Source: a virus
Virus record (IMG/VR): IMGVR_UViG_3300009790_000065
Coordinates: 1 to 24,667 of that record
DNA length: 24,667 nt
Reading direction: 5' to 3' (one strand)
Shown here: positions 1 to 6,522 of the stretch, in pieces
Layout: each line of letters opens with the position of its first letter
Position numbering within the stretch: position 1 is the stretch's first letter
Translations under genes and position numbers: made by a program
Notes under the pieces: generated by a model
What the model was told of the DNA's origin: nothing
Database searches by the model: none
The model's input: only the letters and a program-made list of their open reading frames with translations

Positions 1-2367
1 AGAAGCACCCGTGTATGTACCTCGGTTCGCTCCTGACATAACTGCTTCAGGTAGTTGTGCCAATGTATTTGAAATCTCTGCTTGAGTAGATGCTAGATTT
101 TGCATCATCGCTGTTGTTGCCCCGTCACCACTTCCCATCATCGCTCCTGCTTGCATCAAAGCATCAGTAGTTTCAGTCTTCATAACTTTATTCATCGCTG
201 ACAAATCTTTGATAGCATTAGTATATTCTGGACGAGCAAACATCTGTGCTGCTTGTAGAAAAAGTTTGGCTGAGTTTTCAGCCAGGACTATCTCATTGGC
301 ATGTAGGATAGCAGGTACCTGATCACTCTTTACTGATTGTACCAGACCACCTGATCTCATTTCTGTTGGCTTCATGTCCAAAAGAACACCCAACATGCTA
401 GATTTGAAATCCATAAGATATGCCTTAGCACCATGATCAGATATCTTATAGCTAGTATCTCGGGTGATTCCTTTGAAGAAATCTAAACTGGTCATCGAAT
501 CAATCATTTTACCAAACGGATTTGGGAATGTTAGACTCGCAGTAACTGCTTCTATATCAAATGTGAAGAATTCGCCAACCCATTTCTTAACCTTATCAAT
601 CATAGCCTTGAGTGAGTCTCCTATCAATGCACCAAAGTCAAATGCCTTAAACTCTAAATCTAAACCTTCTTTACCTTTCTTCGAATCTTTATACTGCTTA
701 CTTAAACCTTGGAACGATGCTATGGCAGGTTTGAGCCAGTCGGGTATAAGTGCTGACCAGTTAAACTCAAACTCCTCACCACTCGCCTTTGCCTTCTTTC
801 TTTCATATAATATACGATATAATCCTGTGGGCATAATCATTTTTGCCCACCATTTCATACTCATGAGATTCTTCATGGTGAACTCTTGTTTACCTTCTTC
901 GGTTACCTCGACTTTAGTATCCGTCATTAGTTGTACGAGAAACTTGGGTAACAGTTTTTTCCACCATTCTTTATCCCAGTTTGACTTCACTTCTTTGGTT
1001 CCTGCCGCATCTATTGCTAAAATATCTTGTATAAACTTCGGTAACAGGTGTTTCCATTCAAACTTATCCTTTCCTGCCTCGTATTCTCCCTTGAAGAACT
1101 TGAACAGAAACTGTGGCAGTGGCAAGAAGTCATACCAATTCTGAAACTTATCTCCCTTGGCTATCTCTTTCTTTGCTCCTCTGATGTAATCTTGCATAAA
1201 CTCAGGGAATAGATTATACCACTTAAACTCAGGGACATCTATCTTGAGAAAGGTTCCATCAAATAGTTTCTTAAGATTGGGTGGCCAGAAATCATCGAGA
1301 GTGAATGTCATATTCTTTAACCAGTCTGGTGCCAATGCTTCTATTAGATTTCCGATTGGTTCAATAACGAGAGATTGCCATTTGTCAGCAAACCAGTTTC
1401 CAAGAGAATCAAATCCTTCAGCCAGTTTCTTACCTCCGACCCAACCAAGCACTGCACCAAGAGCAGCTCCTATCAAGCCACCGACTATAGGTCCAATGGG
1501 AGGAAGAAATAAACCAGCAGTCGCCCCGATACCTGCCCACTTACCAGCATTCTTAAATGCATTTAGAATACCTCCAGCACCATCTCCAGCAAAAAATCCT
1601 CCTAGGAAACCTGAGAGTTTTGTTACTCCCCAGTTCTCTGAGTTAGTCCATCCTGATATACCATCTGCGATTGCCTCAGCTATTCCAAGAACAGCACCAG
1701 CGAGTGGTATCATTCTTACCGCACCTTTTGCGGCACCCTTTACACCTTCCTTGAGAGCAGTCGGAAGAGCAGCAGATACTGCTTTCCAACCTGCTGTGAC
1801 AGCAGCCAATATGCCACCAGCTATTGTTGCTCCTAGACCTTTCAATCCTGCTACAACACCTTTCATAACATCGCCTGCTTTGAATGATTTGCCCGCATCC
1901 TTGAATAAATCTAAACCTTTTTGCTGAACTTTATTCTTCGCTTGCCGATCCTCAGCATTCAATCTCATTTCTTTTCGGTCTTCGTACCTCTTCCATAGAC
2001 CATAGTATTTGGATTGCTCACCCAACATTTTGGCAAAGAGACCGTATTTCTTTTTCTCCCCCTCTGCTAACTCTTTGTCTCTTTTCGTGGTACGAAAACG
2101 CAGTCTCTTTTCTTCTTCTTTCTTATCTTTCTTTTCCTCTTCAGCTACTTTGGTTACTGTCTCAGCTATCTGTTGAGTACCTTTGAATACGGAACGATTT
2201 GACTGGATCAGATTAGCAACCATACCCGTGAGTTTGGCAGTGCTTGCTTTCTGTTCATTAACGACACGATTTATGTTAAGATTGAGTTGCGTTAGTCCAC
2301 CTCTCAACTTCTTACCATTCTCTTTGTTAATATTTGCTATTTCTTTTAATATTGCTTCTTCAGCCAT
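1..2367 (-). CDS. Tail tape-measure protein (3' end beyond window)
   Basis: The frame is open without a stop from an ATG at 2367 to the window edge, giving 789 residues of an incomplete protein. A GGAG ribosome site lies just upstream. Residues about 1-140 are charged and probably coiled coil. Residues about 276-310 are Gly/Ala-rich and hydrophobic, as in the membrane-active parts of tape measures. Residues about 345-600 hold spaced Trp-centred repeats. Near residues 680-700 there is a Gly-Gly followed by VPAILHANEIVL, which resembles the 'GG...VPAmLtpGEfVi' element common in tape-measure C-termini. Such proteins set tail length, fill the tube and are ejected first. The gene lies directly after the gp26/gp51-like chaperone gene, the classic position for a tape measure. 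It would be the functional equivalent of T4 gp29, although I see no direct sequence match to gp29. An alternative is another large internal tail protein. The family call is fairly sure. Confidence 0.78.
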   Translation of the reverse strand, partial: MAEEAILKEIANINKENGKKLRGGLTQLNLNINRVVNEQKASTAKLTGMVANLIQSNRSVFKGTQQIAETVTKVAEEEKKDKKEEEKRLRFRTTKRDKELAEGEKKKYGLFAKMLGEQSKYYGLWKRYEDRKEMRLNAEDRQAKNKVQQKGLDLFKDAGKSFKAGDVMKGVVAGLKGLGATIAGGILAAVTAGWKAVSAALPTALKEGVKGAAKGAVRMIPLAGAVLGIAEAIADGISGWTNSENWGVTKLSGFLGGFFAGDGAGGILNAFKNAGKWAGIGATAGLFLPPIGPIVGGLIGAALGAVLGWVGGKKLAEGFDSLGNWFADKWQSLVIEPIGNLIEALAPDWLKNMTFTLDDFWPPNLKKLFDGTFLKIDVPEFKWYNLFPEFMQDYIRGAKKEIAKGDKFQNWYDFLPLPQFLFKFFKGEYEAGKDKFEWKHLLPKFIQDILAIDAAGTKEVKSNWDKEWWKKLLPKFLVQLMTDTKVEVTEEGKQEFTMKNLMSMKWWAKMIMPTGLYRILYERKKAKASGEEFEFNWSALIPDWLKPAIASFQGLSKQYKDSKKGKEGLDLEFKAFDFGALIGDSLKAMIDKVKKWVGEFFTFDIEAVTASLTFPNPFGKMIDSMTSLDFFKGITRDTSYKISDHGAKAYLMDFKSSMLGVLLDMKPTEMRSGGLVQSVKSDQVPAILHANEIVLAENSAKLFLQAAQMFARPEYTNAIKDLSAMNKVMKTETTDALMQAGAMMGSGDGATTAMMQNLASTQAEISNTLAQLPEAVMSGANRGTYTGAS

Positions 2368-2376
2368 ATATCTCCG

Positions 2377-2580
2377 TTAACCGAAAAGATCCCCTTCGGC
2401 ACCCTGTTGTTGTCTTTTCTCTTGTTCAATAGCATCCATAATTTGAAAAGATAATATTTGCCTCTCCCAAGGTACCATGTTTAATAGATCCTCAATAGTG
2501 TACTTGTGGTATCTATGTAACGCAAAGTTAGTTCGAAAGTGATTCTCTAGACTATCATGCGAGAGGCATATCAGAAAAAA
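2377..2580 (-). CDS. 51: gp51-like -1 frameshift extension of gp26
   Basis: After the slippery site the -1 frame reads 65 codons, from CTG at 2573 down to TAA at 2379-2377. It contains HRYHKYTIEDLLNMVPWERQ and a Gln/Glu-rich helical end. The 'H..yt.edll.mvPWER' pattern matches the short gp51-like ORFs of marine T4-like phages, and resembles the second half (T part) of frameshifted tail assembly chaperones. There is no ATG, GTG or TTG between the preceding in-frame stop and the ATG at 2478, which would leave only 33 residues and cut the motif. Translation as a gp26-gp51 fusion of about 303 residues (2377-3287 with one slip) is therefore the simplest reading. The tape-measure ATG follows 9 bases after the stop. 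Independent start at the internal ATG or a non-standard start remains possible. That the frame is coding is likely; the frameshift is inferred. Confidence 0.72.
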   Translation of the reverse strand, partial: FFLICLSHDSLENHFRTNFALHRYHKYTIEDLLNMVPWERQILSFQIMDAIEQEKRQQQGAEGDLFG

Positions 2581-3287
2581 GATTGTAGTCCTCGAACCTC
2601 TTGTTCAAAAGGTTGCCCGCAAGTCTTACACTTCGGAACCTTTATAGTATGCTTGACCGTGGGCATATCCTCAAAGAAAGTCTGTATTTTCATAAACTGT
2701 TCTGAGTTCATTGAGTTAATGAAATCGTCAAGTTCCTTATCGTCTATCTTACTTCTCTCGTGAACCTCACCGTCCTTCGTGTAGATGCTGTCAATACATG
2801 ACTTTATCATAAGGAATGATGATTCTTGAATTTCCTCTTCTTCTATGTTCGCGAACTGATCCATCATTTCTAGTGTAGGATATTTCATCTTGACACCTAC
2901 ATTATCATCCAGCATTATTTCATCCTTGATATCATCATTCATGTGAACTTTGACTTCCCTTAGGTTTAGTTTAACGGGAGTCCGTTCACATTCTGGACTA
3001 CCAGGATGTTCCATCAAAAGATCTACACTCTGTCCTACCGATTCAGATCTGAGTTGTAGAAAGATGTATTCTATATCAAATGAAGGCAAGGCATCTAAGT
3101 CCATCTCCTTACCTTGAATACAATTTCCCAATACCTGTTTAAGAGCAGGTATCATGGCTCCAGGAGAATCCTGTGCCTGTAATAATATTTTCTCTTCTGA
3201 TACCAGAAAAGGTCTCAGAGTGAGTTTGTCGCCAGTCGAGGGTTGCCGTACCTCAAAGTTTCTGACCGATAACTGTGGTAATGCCAT
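2571..3287 (-). CDS. 26: gp26-like baseplate hub assembly protein (zero-frame product)
   Basis: This encodes 238 residues from an ATG at 3287, with an AAAGGA ribosome site just upstream. It resembles the T4 gp26 / T4_baseplate family of marine T4-like phages: an N-terminal beta-rich start (PSTGDKLTLRPFLVSEEKIL), a middle region of the type 'LPSFDIEYIFLQLRSESVG', and a C-terminal CKTCG (Cys220, Cys223), half of a zinc-ribbon-like motif. The family acts in assembly of the baseplate hub rather than as a main tube or wedge part. T4 gp26 is about 208 residues, so the size fits. The last two codons are TTT TTC inside a T TTT TTC slippery heptamer that touches the TGA stop, so some ribosomes probably continue in the -1 frame into the gp51-like extension. 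The gene sits between gp54 and the tape measure, which supports a role as tape-measure or hub chaperone. Confidence 0.82.
   Translation of the reverse strand: MALPQLSVRNFEVRQPSTGDKLTLRPFLVSEEKILLQAQDSPGAMIPALKQVLGNCIQGKEMDLDALPSFDIEYIFLQLRSESVGQSVDLLMEHPGSPECERTPVKLNLREVKVHMNDDIKDEIMLDDNVGVKMKYPTLEMMDQFANIEEEEIQESSFLMIKSCIDSIYTKDGEVHERSKIDDKELDDFINSMNSEQFMKIQTFFEDMPTVKHTIKVPKCKTCGQPFEQEVRGLQSFF
2574..2580 (-). promoter_or_regulatory. Candidate -1 ribosomal frameshift slippery heptamer T TTT TTC
   Basis: On the minus strand the gp26 codons end TCT TTT TTC TGA. The third base of TCT plus TTT TTC gives the X XXY YYZ heptamer T TTT TTC in exactly the phase needed for a -1 slip. The zero-frame stop codon follows at once, which is known to favour slipping. 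After the slip the frame runs into the gp51-like sequence. A weak 4-bp stem (ATGC/GCAT with a 5-base loop) begins about 3 bases past the stop. I see no strong pseudoknot by eye. Confidence 0.65.
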
Positions 3288-3307
3288 TCAATCCTTTCAT
3301 AATATTC

Positions 3308-3976
3308 CTATGTTGTTACCTCATTAGATACTCCTGTTGAATCTAACCATTGTGGATCCCATCGGGCATCTTCGAACTTAGTAATAGCAAATGTTACTGG
3401 TAGTTTTAATACGTCTCCACTAGAACCAGTATCCAACGAAACCTCTCCCATGGTCTTTGGGAAACATCCTTTGAATGTGATTCTAACAGGTCTCTTCCCT
3501 GCTAAGTTGCTGTGTTTTGGTTGAGCAACTGCTCTTATATCTGGAACGACTGTTGATACGTGGATGTCGCATGAATATTCATCGTAGTATCCTACGAATG
3601 CTGTTTTAGGATTTACAACCATATTCATCCAAGCATTCATAAAGTTCCATATATTCATCGCAAGAACACTATTGTCCATCGCGAAGGTGATTGCTAGATC
3701 ACTGTATTGTAAGTTGTATCCTACAGGTTTCGGTACATTCTGTGTAAATATCTCTTTTGTGATCAGTCCCTTTGTAGGAAGTGATGCTGTCTGTGCCTGT
3801 AATCCTATGCCAGTTGGTTCTAATCCTTTTGCTATATCAAGGAGTCTTTGCCCCTTTCTTTGCACACCTTTCTTAGGATTCGCATTTATATCCAAATAAA
3901 CTTGGAATAGATGTGCTCTGGCAAATCCATTCCTCTGGTCAAAGTGACTAATAAAAGCATCTACATCTGTCGTCAT
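3308..3976 (-). CDS. 54: gp54-like baseplate/tail-tube initiator
   Basis: This encodes 222 residues. The order of elements matches T4 gp54: an N-terminal 'FISHFDQRNGFARAHLFQVYLD' type segment (split here as residues 8-20 and 20-29), a 'TASLPTKGL' loop near 63-71, a central beta-strand and helix 'ITFAMDNSVLAMNIWNFMN' near 96-114, then FKGCFPKTMGEVSLD near 168-182, followed by LPVTFAITKF near 192-201. The last part parallels the 'FTGCVP...TVTFAY' end of gp54 and of tail-tube gp19 proteins, which share a fold. gp54 sits on the hub together with gp48 and gives the first ring on which the tube grows. T4 gp54 is about 320 residues, so this one is short, mainly between the first strand and the loop. 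The ATG overlaps the stop of the gene upstream (ATGA at 3976-3973) and has AAAGGAT before it. An alternative is another tail-tube paralogue. Confidence 0.75.
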   Translation of the reverse strand: MTTDVDAFISHFDQRNGFARAHLFQVYLDINANPKKGVQRKGQRLLDIAKGLEPTGIGLQAQTASLPTKGLITKEIFTQNVPKPVGYNLQYSDLAITFAMDNSVLAMNIWNFMNAWMNMVVNPKTAFVGYYDEYSCDIHVSTVVPDIRAVAQPKHSNLAGKRPVRITFKGCFPKTMGEVSLDTGSSGDVLKLPVTFAITKFEDARWDPQWLDSTGVSNEVTT

Positions 3977-4644
3977 GCCATCATCCTTTTAGAGTCTTTG
4001 TAAACCTGCTCAGCAGATGCCCCTTGGAATCTTGCTACAGGCATAAATATTGCTACGTCCCATTCATCTGCTGGGACTTGTACTGCCATTTTCACTCTAT
4101 TAATAAGGTACTTTTTCACAGCAGGTTTCACTTCCCTTATCTTAGATAACTGTTTCCAGTTCAGTCTAAGGAAGGTATTCGAATCGTTTTCTTTTCCGTT
4201 TCTATATCTGTTTAACTGATCCATAAGATTTGCTCTCATATAAGGAGACAAATAATGGAGGTTCAATCCTATCATATGTGGTGGATTAAAGTCAAAAAAG
4301 ATAGTCAACGGAAACCTGTCCCAGTACGGCAGAGTATCTTTATACTTAGCATCGTACTCAAAGAAAAACATTTTACCGTAGACGACCTTTCTGCTGGTCA
4401 TCTTTGCTCTGTCGTAACCACCTCTTCGAAATATATCTTGAGGTTTTATTCCTTTTAGACCACTCCCTTTTACGCCTGCTCTTGTAGCATTATACGATTG
4501 CCTAGCGAGATCCTTGCCTTGTTGGATCTTGGATTTGAACCAGTTCGTTGCCTTAGTCTTAAGATTCTCAGCACGACCTGTTCTCAGAGCATCTTTGAAT
4601 TTATCCAGTAAAGATTCTTTGAGGTCTTGTCTTTGTGTAGCCAT
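3973..4644 (-). CDS. Unrecognised late virion-associated protein
   Basis: This encodes 223 residues and I cannot name the family. Residues 1-85 are basic, Lys/Arg-rich and probably helical. From about residue 87 there is a compact domain with VVYGKMFFFEYDAKYKD, TLPYWDRFPLTIFF, NPPHMIGLNLHYLSP and then MRANLMDQLNRY, a pattern I associate with an uncharacterised protein of marine T4-like phages. There is no signal peptide or membrane segment, and no obvious catalytic motif. Its ATG at 4644 overlaps the last base of gp4, and its stop overlaps the start of gp54, so the three genes are tightly coupled in translation. This suggests a role in head completion or in baseplate/tube assembly. In T4 the neighbour of gp4 is gp2 (DNA end protector). 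I see no evidence strong enough to call this gp2. Confidence 0.8.
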   Translation of the reverse strand: MATQRQDLKESLLDKFKDALRTGRAENLKTKATNWFKSKIQQGKDLARQSYNATRAGVKGSGLKGIKPQDIFRRGGYDRAKMTSRKVVYGKMFFFEYDAKYKDTLPYWDRFPLTIFFDFNPPHMIGLNLHYLSPYMRANLMDQLNRYRNGKENDSNTFLRLNWKQLSKIREVKPAVKKYLINRVKMAVQVPADEWDVAIFMPVARFQGASAEQVYKDSKRMMA

Positions 4645-5075
4645 TAAATCTTAAGTCCAAGTGTTTTATTTAAATCTTTTTCAGTCCAAATACGCCAGTT
4701 CAACCCTGCCCGATCACAAAAGTCCTTAGCTGCTGTCCACTTTGCTTCATTCGTTTTCCACCTCGCCTGTTCCTTGAAGAACCTCTTATGCTTAGCATTG
4801 GTGGGAGGTTTGGTTTGTGAGGCAGGTTTTATCTCTACCAGCCACTTCGACCCATCTGTTAGTTCGAAGTAGAGGTCAGGGTAATATTTATGAATACCCC
4901 CTCGCCAGTCAGTGTAAGGAATCTTTATCTCTTCACTGGCCCAGAACTTTACATTCTTTTGATCCTCAAGAAACTGAAATGTCCTCAGTTCCCATCTGGA
5001 TCTGTACACGACATTGCGATAGTTACCCAGGTATTTCTCTGGTTTCTTGACTTTATACTTTCCACGCATAGCCAC
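4644..5075 (-). CDS. 4: gp4 head-completion protein (PD-(D/E)XK-type nuclease)
   Basis: This encodes 143 residues, close to T4 gp4 (about 150). The match is strong over the whole length: RGKYKVKKPEKYLGNY at the start, VVYRSRWELR (Glu29), WASEEIKIPY, YYPDLYFEL (Asp67), WLVEIKPASQTKPP (Glu81, Lys83) and the C-terminal WRIWTEKDL. Glu29, Asp67 and Glu81-Ile-Lys83 form a complete PD-(D/E)XK nuclease set. gp4 is needed to complete the DNA-filled head so that a tail can join, and T4 gp4 has been shown to be a nuclease. The first start is GTG at 5075, and an in-frame ATG lies two codons later at 5069. No good ribosome site precedes either, and the CTAAATA box ends only 4 bases before the GTG, so the mRNA may have almost no leader. 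It is the first gene of the minus-strand operon. Confidence 0.92.
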   Translation of the reverse strand: MAMRGKYKVKKPEKYLGNYRNVVYRSRWELRTFQFLEDQKNVKFWASEEIKIPYTDWRGGIHKYYPDLYFELTDGSKWLVEIKPASQTKPPTNAKHKRFFKEQARWKTNEAKWTAAKDFCDRAGLNWRIWTEKDLNKTLGLKI

Positions 5076-5079
5076 AGTA

Positions 5080-5098
5080 TATTTAGGTTACCTAAATA
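5080..5098. promoter_or_regulatory. Palindromic divergent late-promoter candidate
   Basis: The intergenic space between the divergent gp4 and gp48 genes contains a perfect 9-bp inverted repeat, TATTTAGGT-T-ACCTAAATA. Each strand carries CTAAATA, differing in its first bases from the T4 late promoter TATAAATA (marine T4-like phages use related NATAAATA boxes). On the plus strand the box ends 21 bases before the gp48 ATG, leaving room for a short leader with AAAGGA. On the minus strand it ends 4 bases before the GTG of gp4. Two opposite late promoters fused in one palindrome is the most natural reading. An operator is the alternative. Confidence 0.6.
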
Positions 5099-5119
5099 AG
5101 GGCAGAGAAAGGACTTTAT

Positions 5120-5962
5120 ATGGCGACTATTAATTTGACTTGGCCAGATTCATTAGGCGATCAGAAACAAGGTCAACCGAACTACATTCTTTTTACTGCT
5201 AGGAAGAGATTATACACAGGCAGAGAAAATGAACTTGGTACTGTTGCCTTGCCGATACCTATTGGTGCGTTGGCTAGTACATACAAAGCAAATTATGAAA
5301 ATGCTGCTCTTGGAATCATGGGAGGCATTGCTGCTGGTGCGGCAAACAGAGCATCGGGAGCTAATCTTGCCGACTATTCCAAGAATCTGACAAGTGAATT
5401 ATTGAACTCTGGGAAGAATGCAGGGAAGGACGCATCGGCTGAGCAAGTCGCAGAGACTGCTCTTGCCGCACTTCCTGGAGGTGGTGCTCTTGCGAAGTTT
5501 AAGAATAATGTTCTTGGTACGATGAAAAATCCATATCAGTTTGTTACGTATTCTGGTCCCGAGTTCAGATCGTTTGCTATGAACTGGACGATGATACCAA
5601 CCAGCGAGGGCGAAGCATTAACTATTCATAAGATTACCAAGTTCTTCAAGAAGCATGTTTTGCCTAGGAGAGGAGATACAGCATCGACCTTCTTTGAGAT
5701 GCCTCCTACGATGGAAGTTGAAATGAAGATCCATGCTGAAGGGAAGTCGACTGCTATTAATCTGAAAGATGGTAGAGATGCAAGTGGACGAGTGCATAGA
5801 TTTGCTCGATGTGTTTTGACGAATACCGAAGTTGATTTCAATGGAATGGGTGCTCTTGTTCCGACCTTTTATCACGATGGTTATCCTACAGCAACCAAAC
5901 TCACGATTGGATTGCAGGAGACCGAACTCATAACAGCAGATATGGTAGATAAAGGATTCTAA
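5120..5962 (+). CDS. 48: gp48-like baseplate tail-tube cap
   Basis: This encodes 280 residues from an ATG at 5120 with AAAGGA about 8 bases upstream. Residues 137-180 contain NPYQFVTYSGPEFRSFAMNW and then TMIPTSEGEALTIHKITKFF, the hallmark of gp48 proteins ('NP....f.gv.pRsF.f.w...P.s..Ea..i..ii..fr'). The C-terminal third has beta-strands (FEMPPTMEVEMKI, CVLTNTEVDFN) and ends in a strand pattern typical of the tube fold (TKLTIGLQETELIT). gp48 binds the hub with gp54 and starts the tail tube. T4 gp48 is about 364 residues. Residues 50-130 are Ala/Gly-rich (IMGGIAAGAANRASGAN), perhaps a flexible insertion. Unlike T4, where 29-48-54 are adjacent, gp48 here is divergent from gp54. Confidence 0.82.
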   Translation: MATINLTWPDSLGDQKQGQPNYILFTARKRLYTGRENELGTVALPIPIGALASTYKANYENAALGIMGGIAAGAANRASGANLADYSKNLTSELLNSGKNAGKDASAEQVAETALAALPGGGALAKFKNNVLGTMKNPYQFVTYSGPEFRSFAMNWTMIPTSEGEALTIHKITKFFKKHVLPRRGDTASTFFEMPPTMEVEMKIHAEGKSTAINLKDGRDASGRVHRFARCVLTNTEVDFNGMGALVPTFYHDGYPTATKLTIGLQETELITADMVDKGF

Positions 5963-6522
5963 TGGCTACAGCACCTCCTAAACCACAGGTACCTACAACG
6001 AAATATTTTGCTAACTTTCCGGCAGTCCAATTTGACATGCTTAAGAATGGGAAGTTTAAGCAGGTCCCAGATCTAACCTCAACTGCTAAGTTTCGTGGTG
6101 ATGCCCTTGATTTGGTCAGACAATATCAACCCTATCGGATTCCTGATGGGGAGCGACCTGACATCACATCCCACAAACTTTATGATGATGTAAGATATGT
6201 TTGGGTTATTATGTTTGTGAATAATATACAAAACATCTACACGGACTGGCCCAAATCAGATTCGATTATGAACGAGAGACTGTACAGGAAATATGGTAGT
6301 CCTGCCAATGCGCAGGCACTCATACACCACTATGAGGATGATCGTGGTAACGAGATAGATAGAGCGAAGTACATACAGGATACGGATACAAATAAAATCG
6401 TTACAGCATTTGATTATGAGATCAATCTCAACGAAGCAAAGAGGGATATTACAGTTCCTCAGCCAGTTTATTTACCCAGTCTACTCAAAGAATTACAAAC
6501 AGTTTTCAATAGTCCCGTATAA
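5962..6522 (+). CDS. 53: gp53 baseplate wedge protein
   Basis: This encodes 186 residues (T4 gp53 is about 196). The start YFANFPAVQFDM, then DLVRQYQPYRIPDGERPDIT near 50-69 and HKLYDDVRYVWVIMFVNN near 71-88, followed by DWPKSDSIMNERL, is the gp53 signature: a LysM-like fold whose 'i.dGERPD..s.klYgd..yyWv..l.N' core clips wedges together around the hub. The C-terminal helix (VYLPSLLKELQTVF) also fits. Its ATG overlaps the gp48 stop (TAATG), so the two are translationally coupled. The adjacent gene order gp53 then hub/spike recalls T4 (4-53-5). Confidence 0.9.
   Translation: MATAPPKPQVPTTKYFANFPAVQFDMLKNGKFKQVPDLTSTAKFRGDALDLVRQYQPYRIPDGERPDITSHKLYDDVRYVWVIMFVNNIQNIYTDWPKSDSIMNERLYRKYGSPANAQALIHHYEDDRGNEIDRAKYIQDTDTNKIVTAFDYEINLNEAKRDITVPQPVYLPSLLKELQTVFNSPV

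Noticed and set aside
464-1927. Long plus-strand open frames of 226 and 227 codons
   Set aside because: They are shadows of the minus-strand tape measure. Their Ser/Pro-rich composition is typical for the antisense of Gly/Ala/Glu-rich coding sequence.
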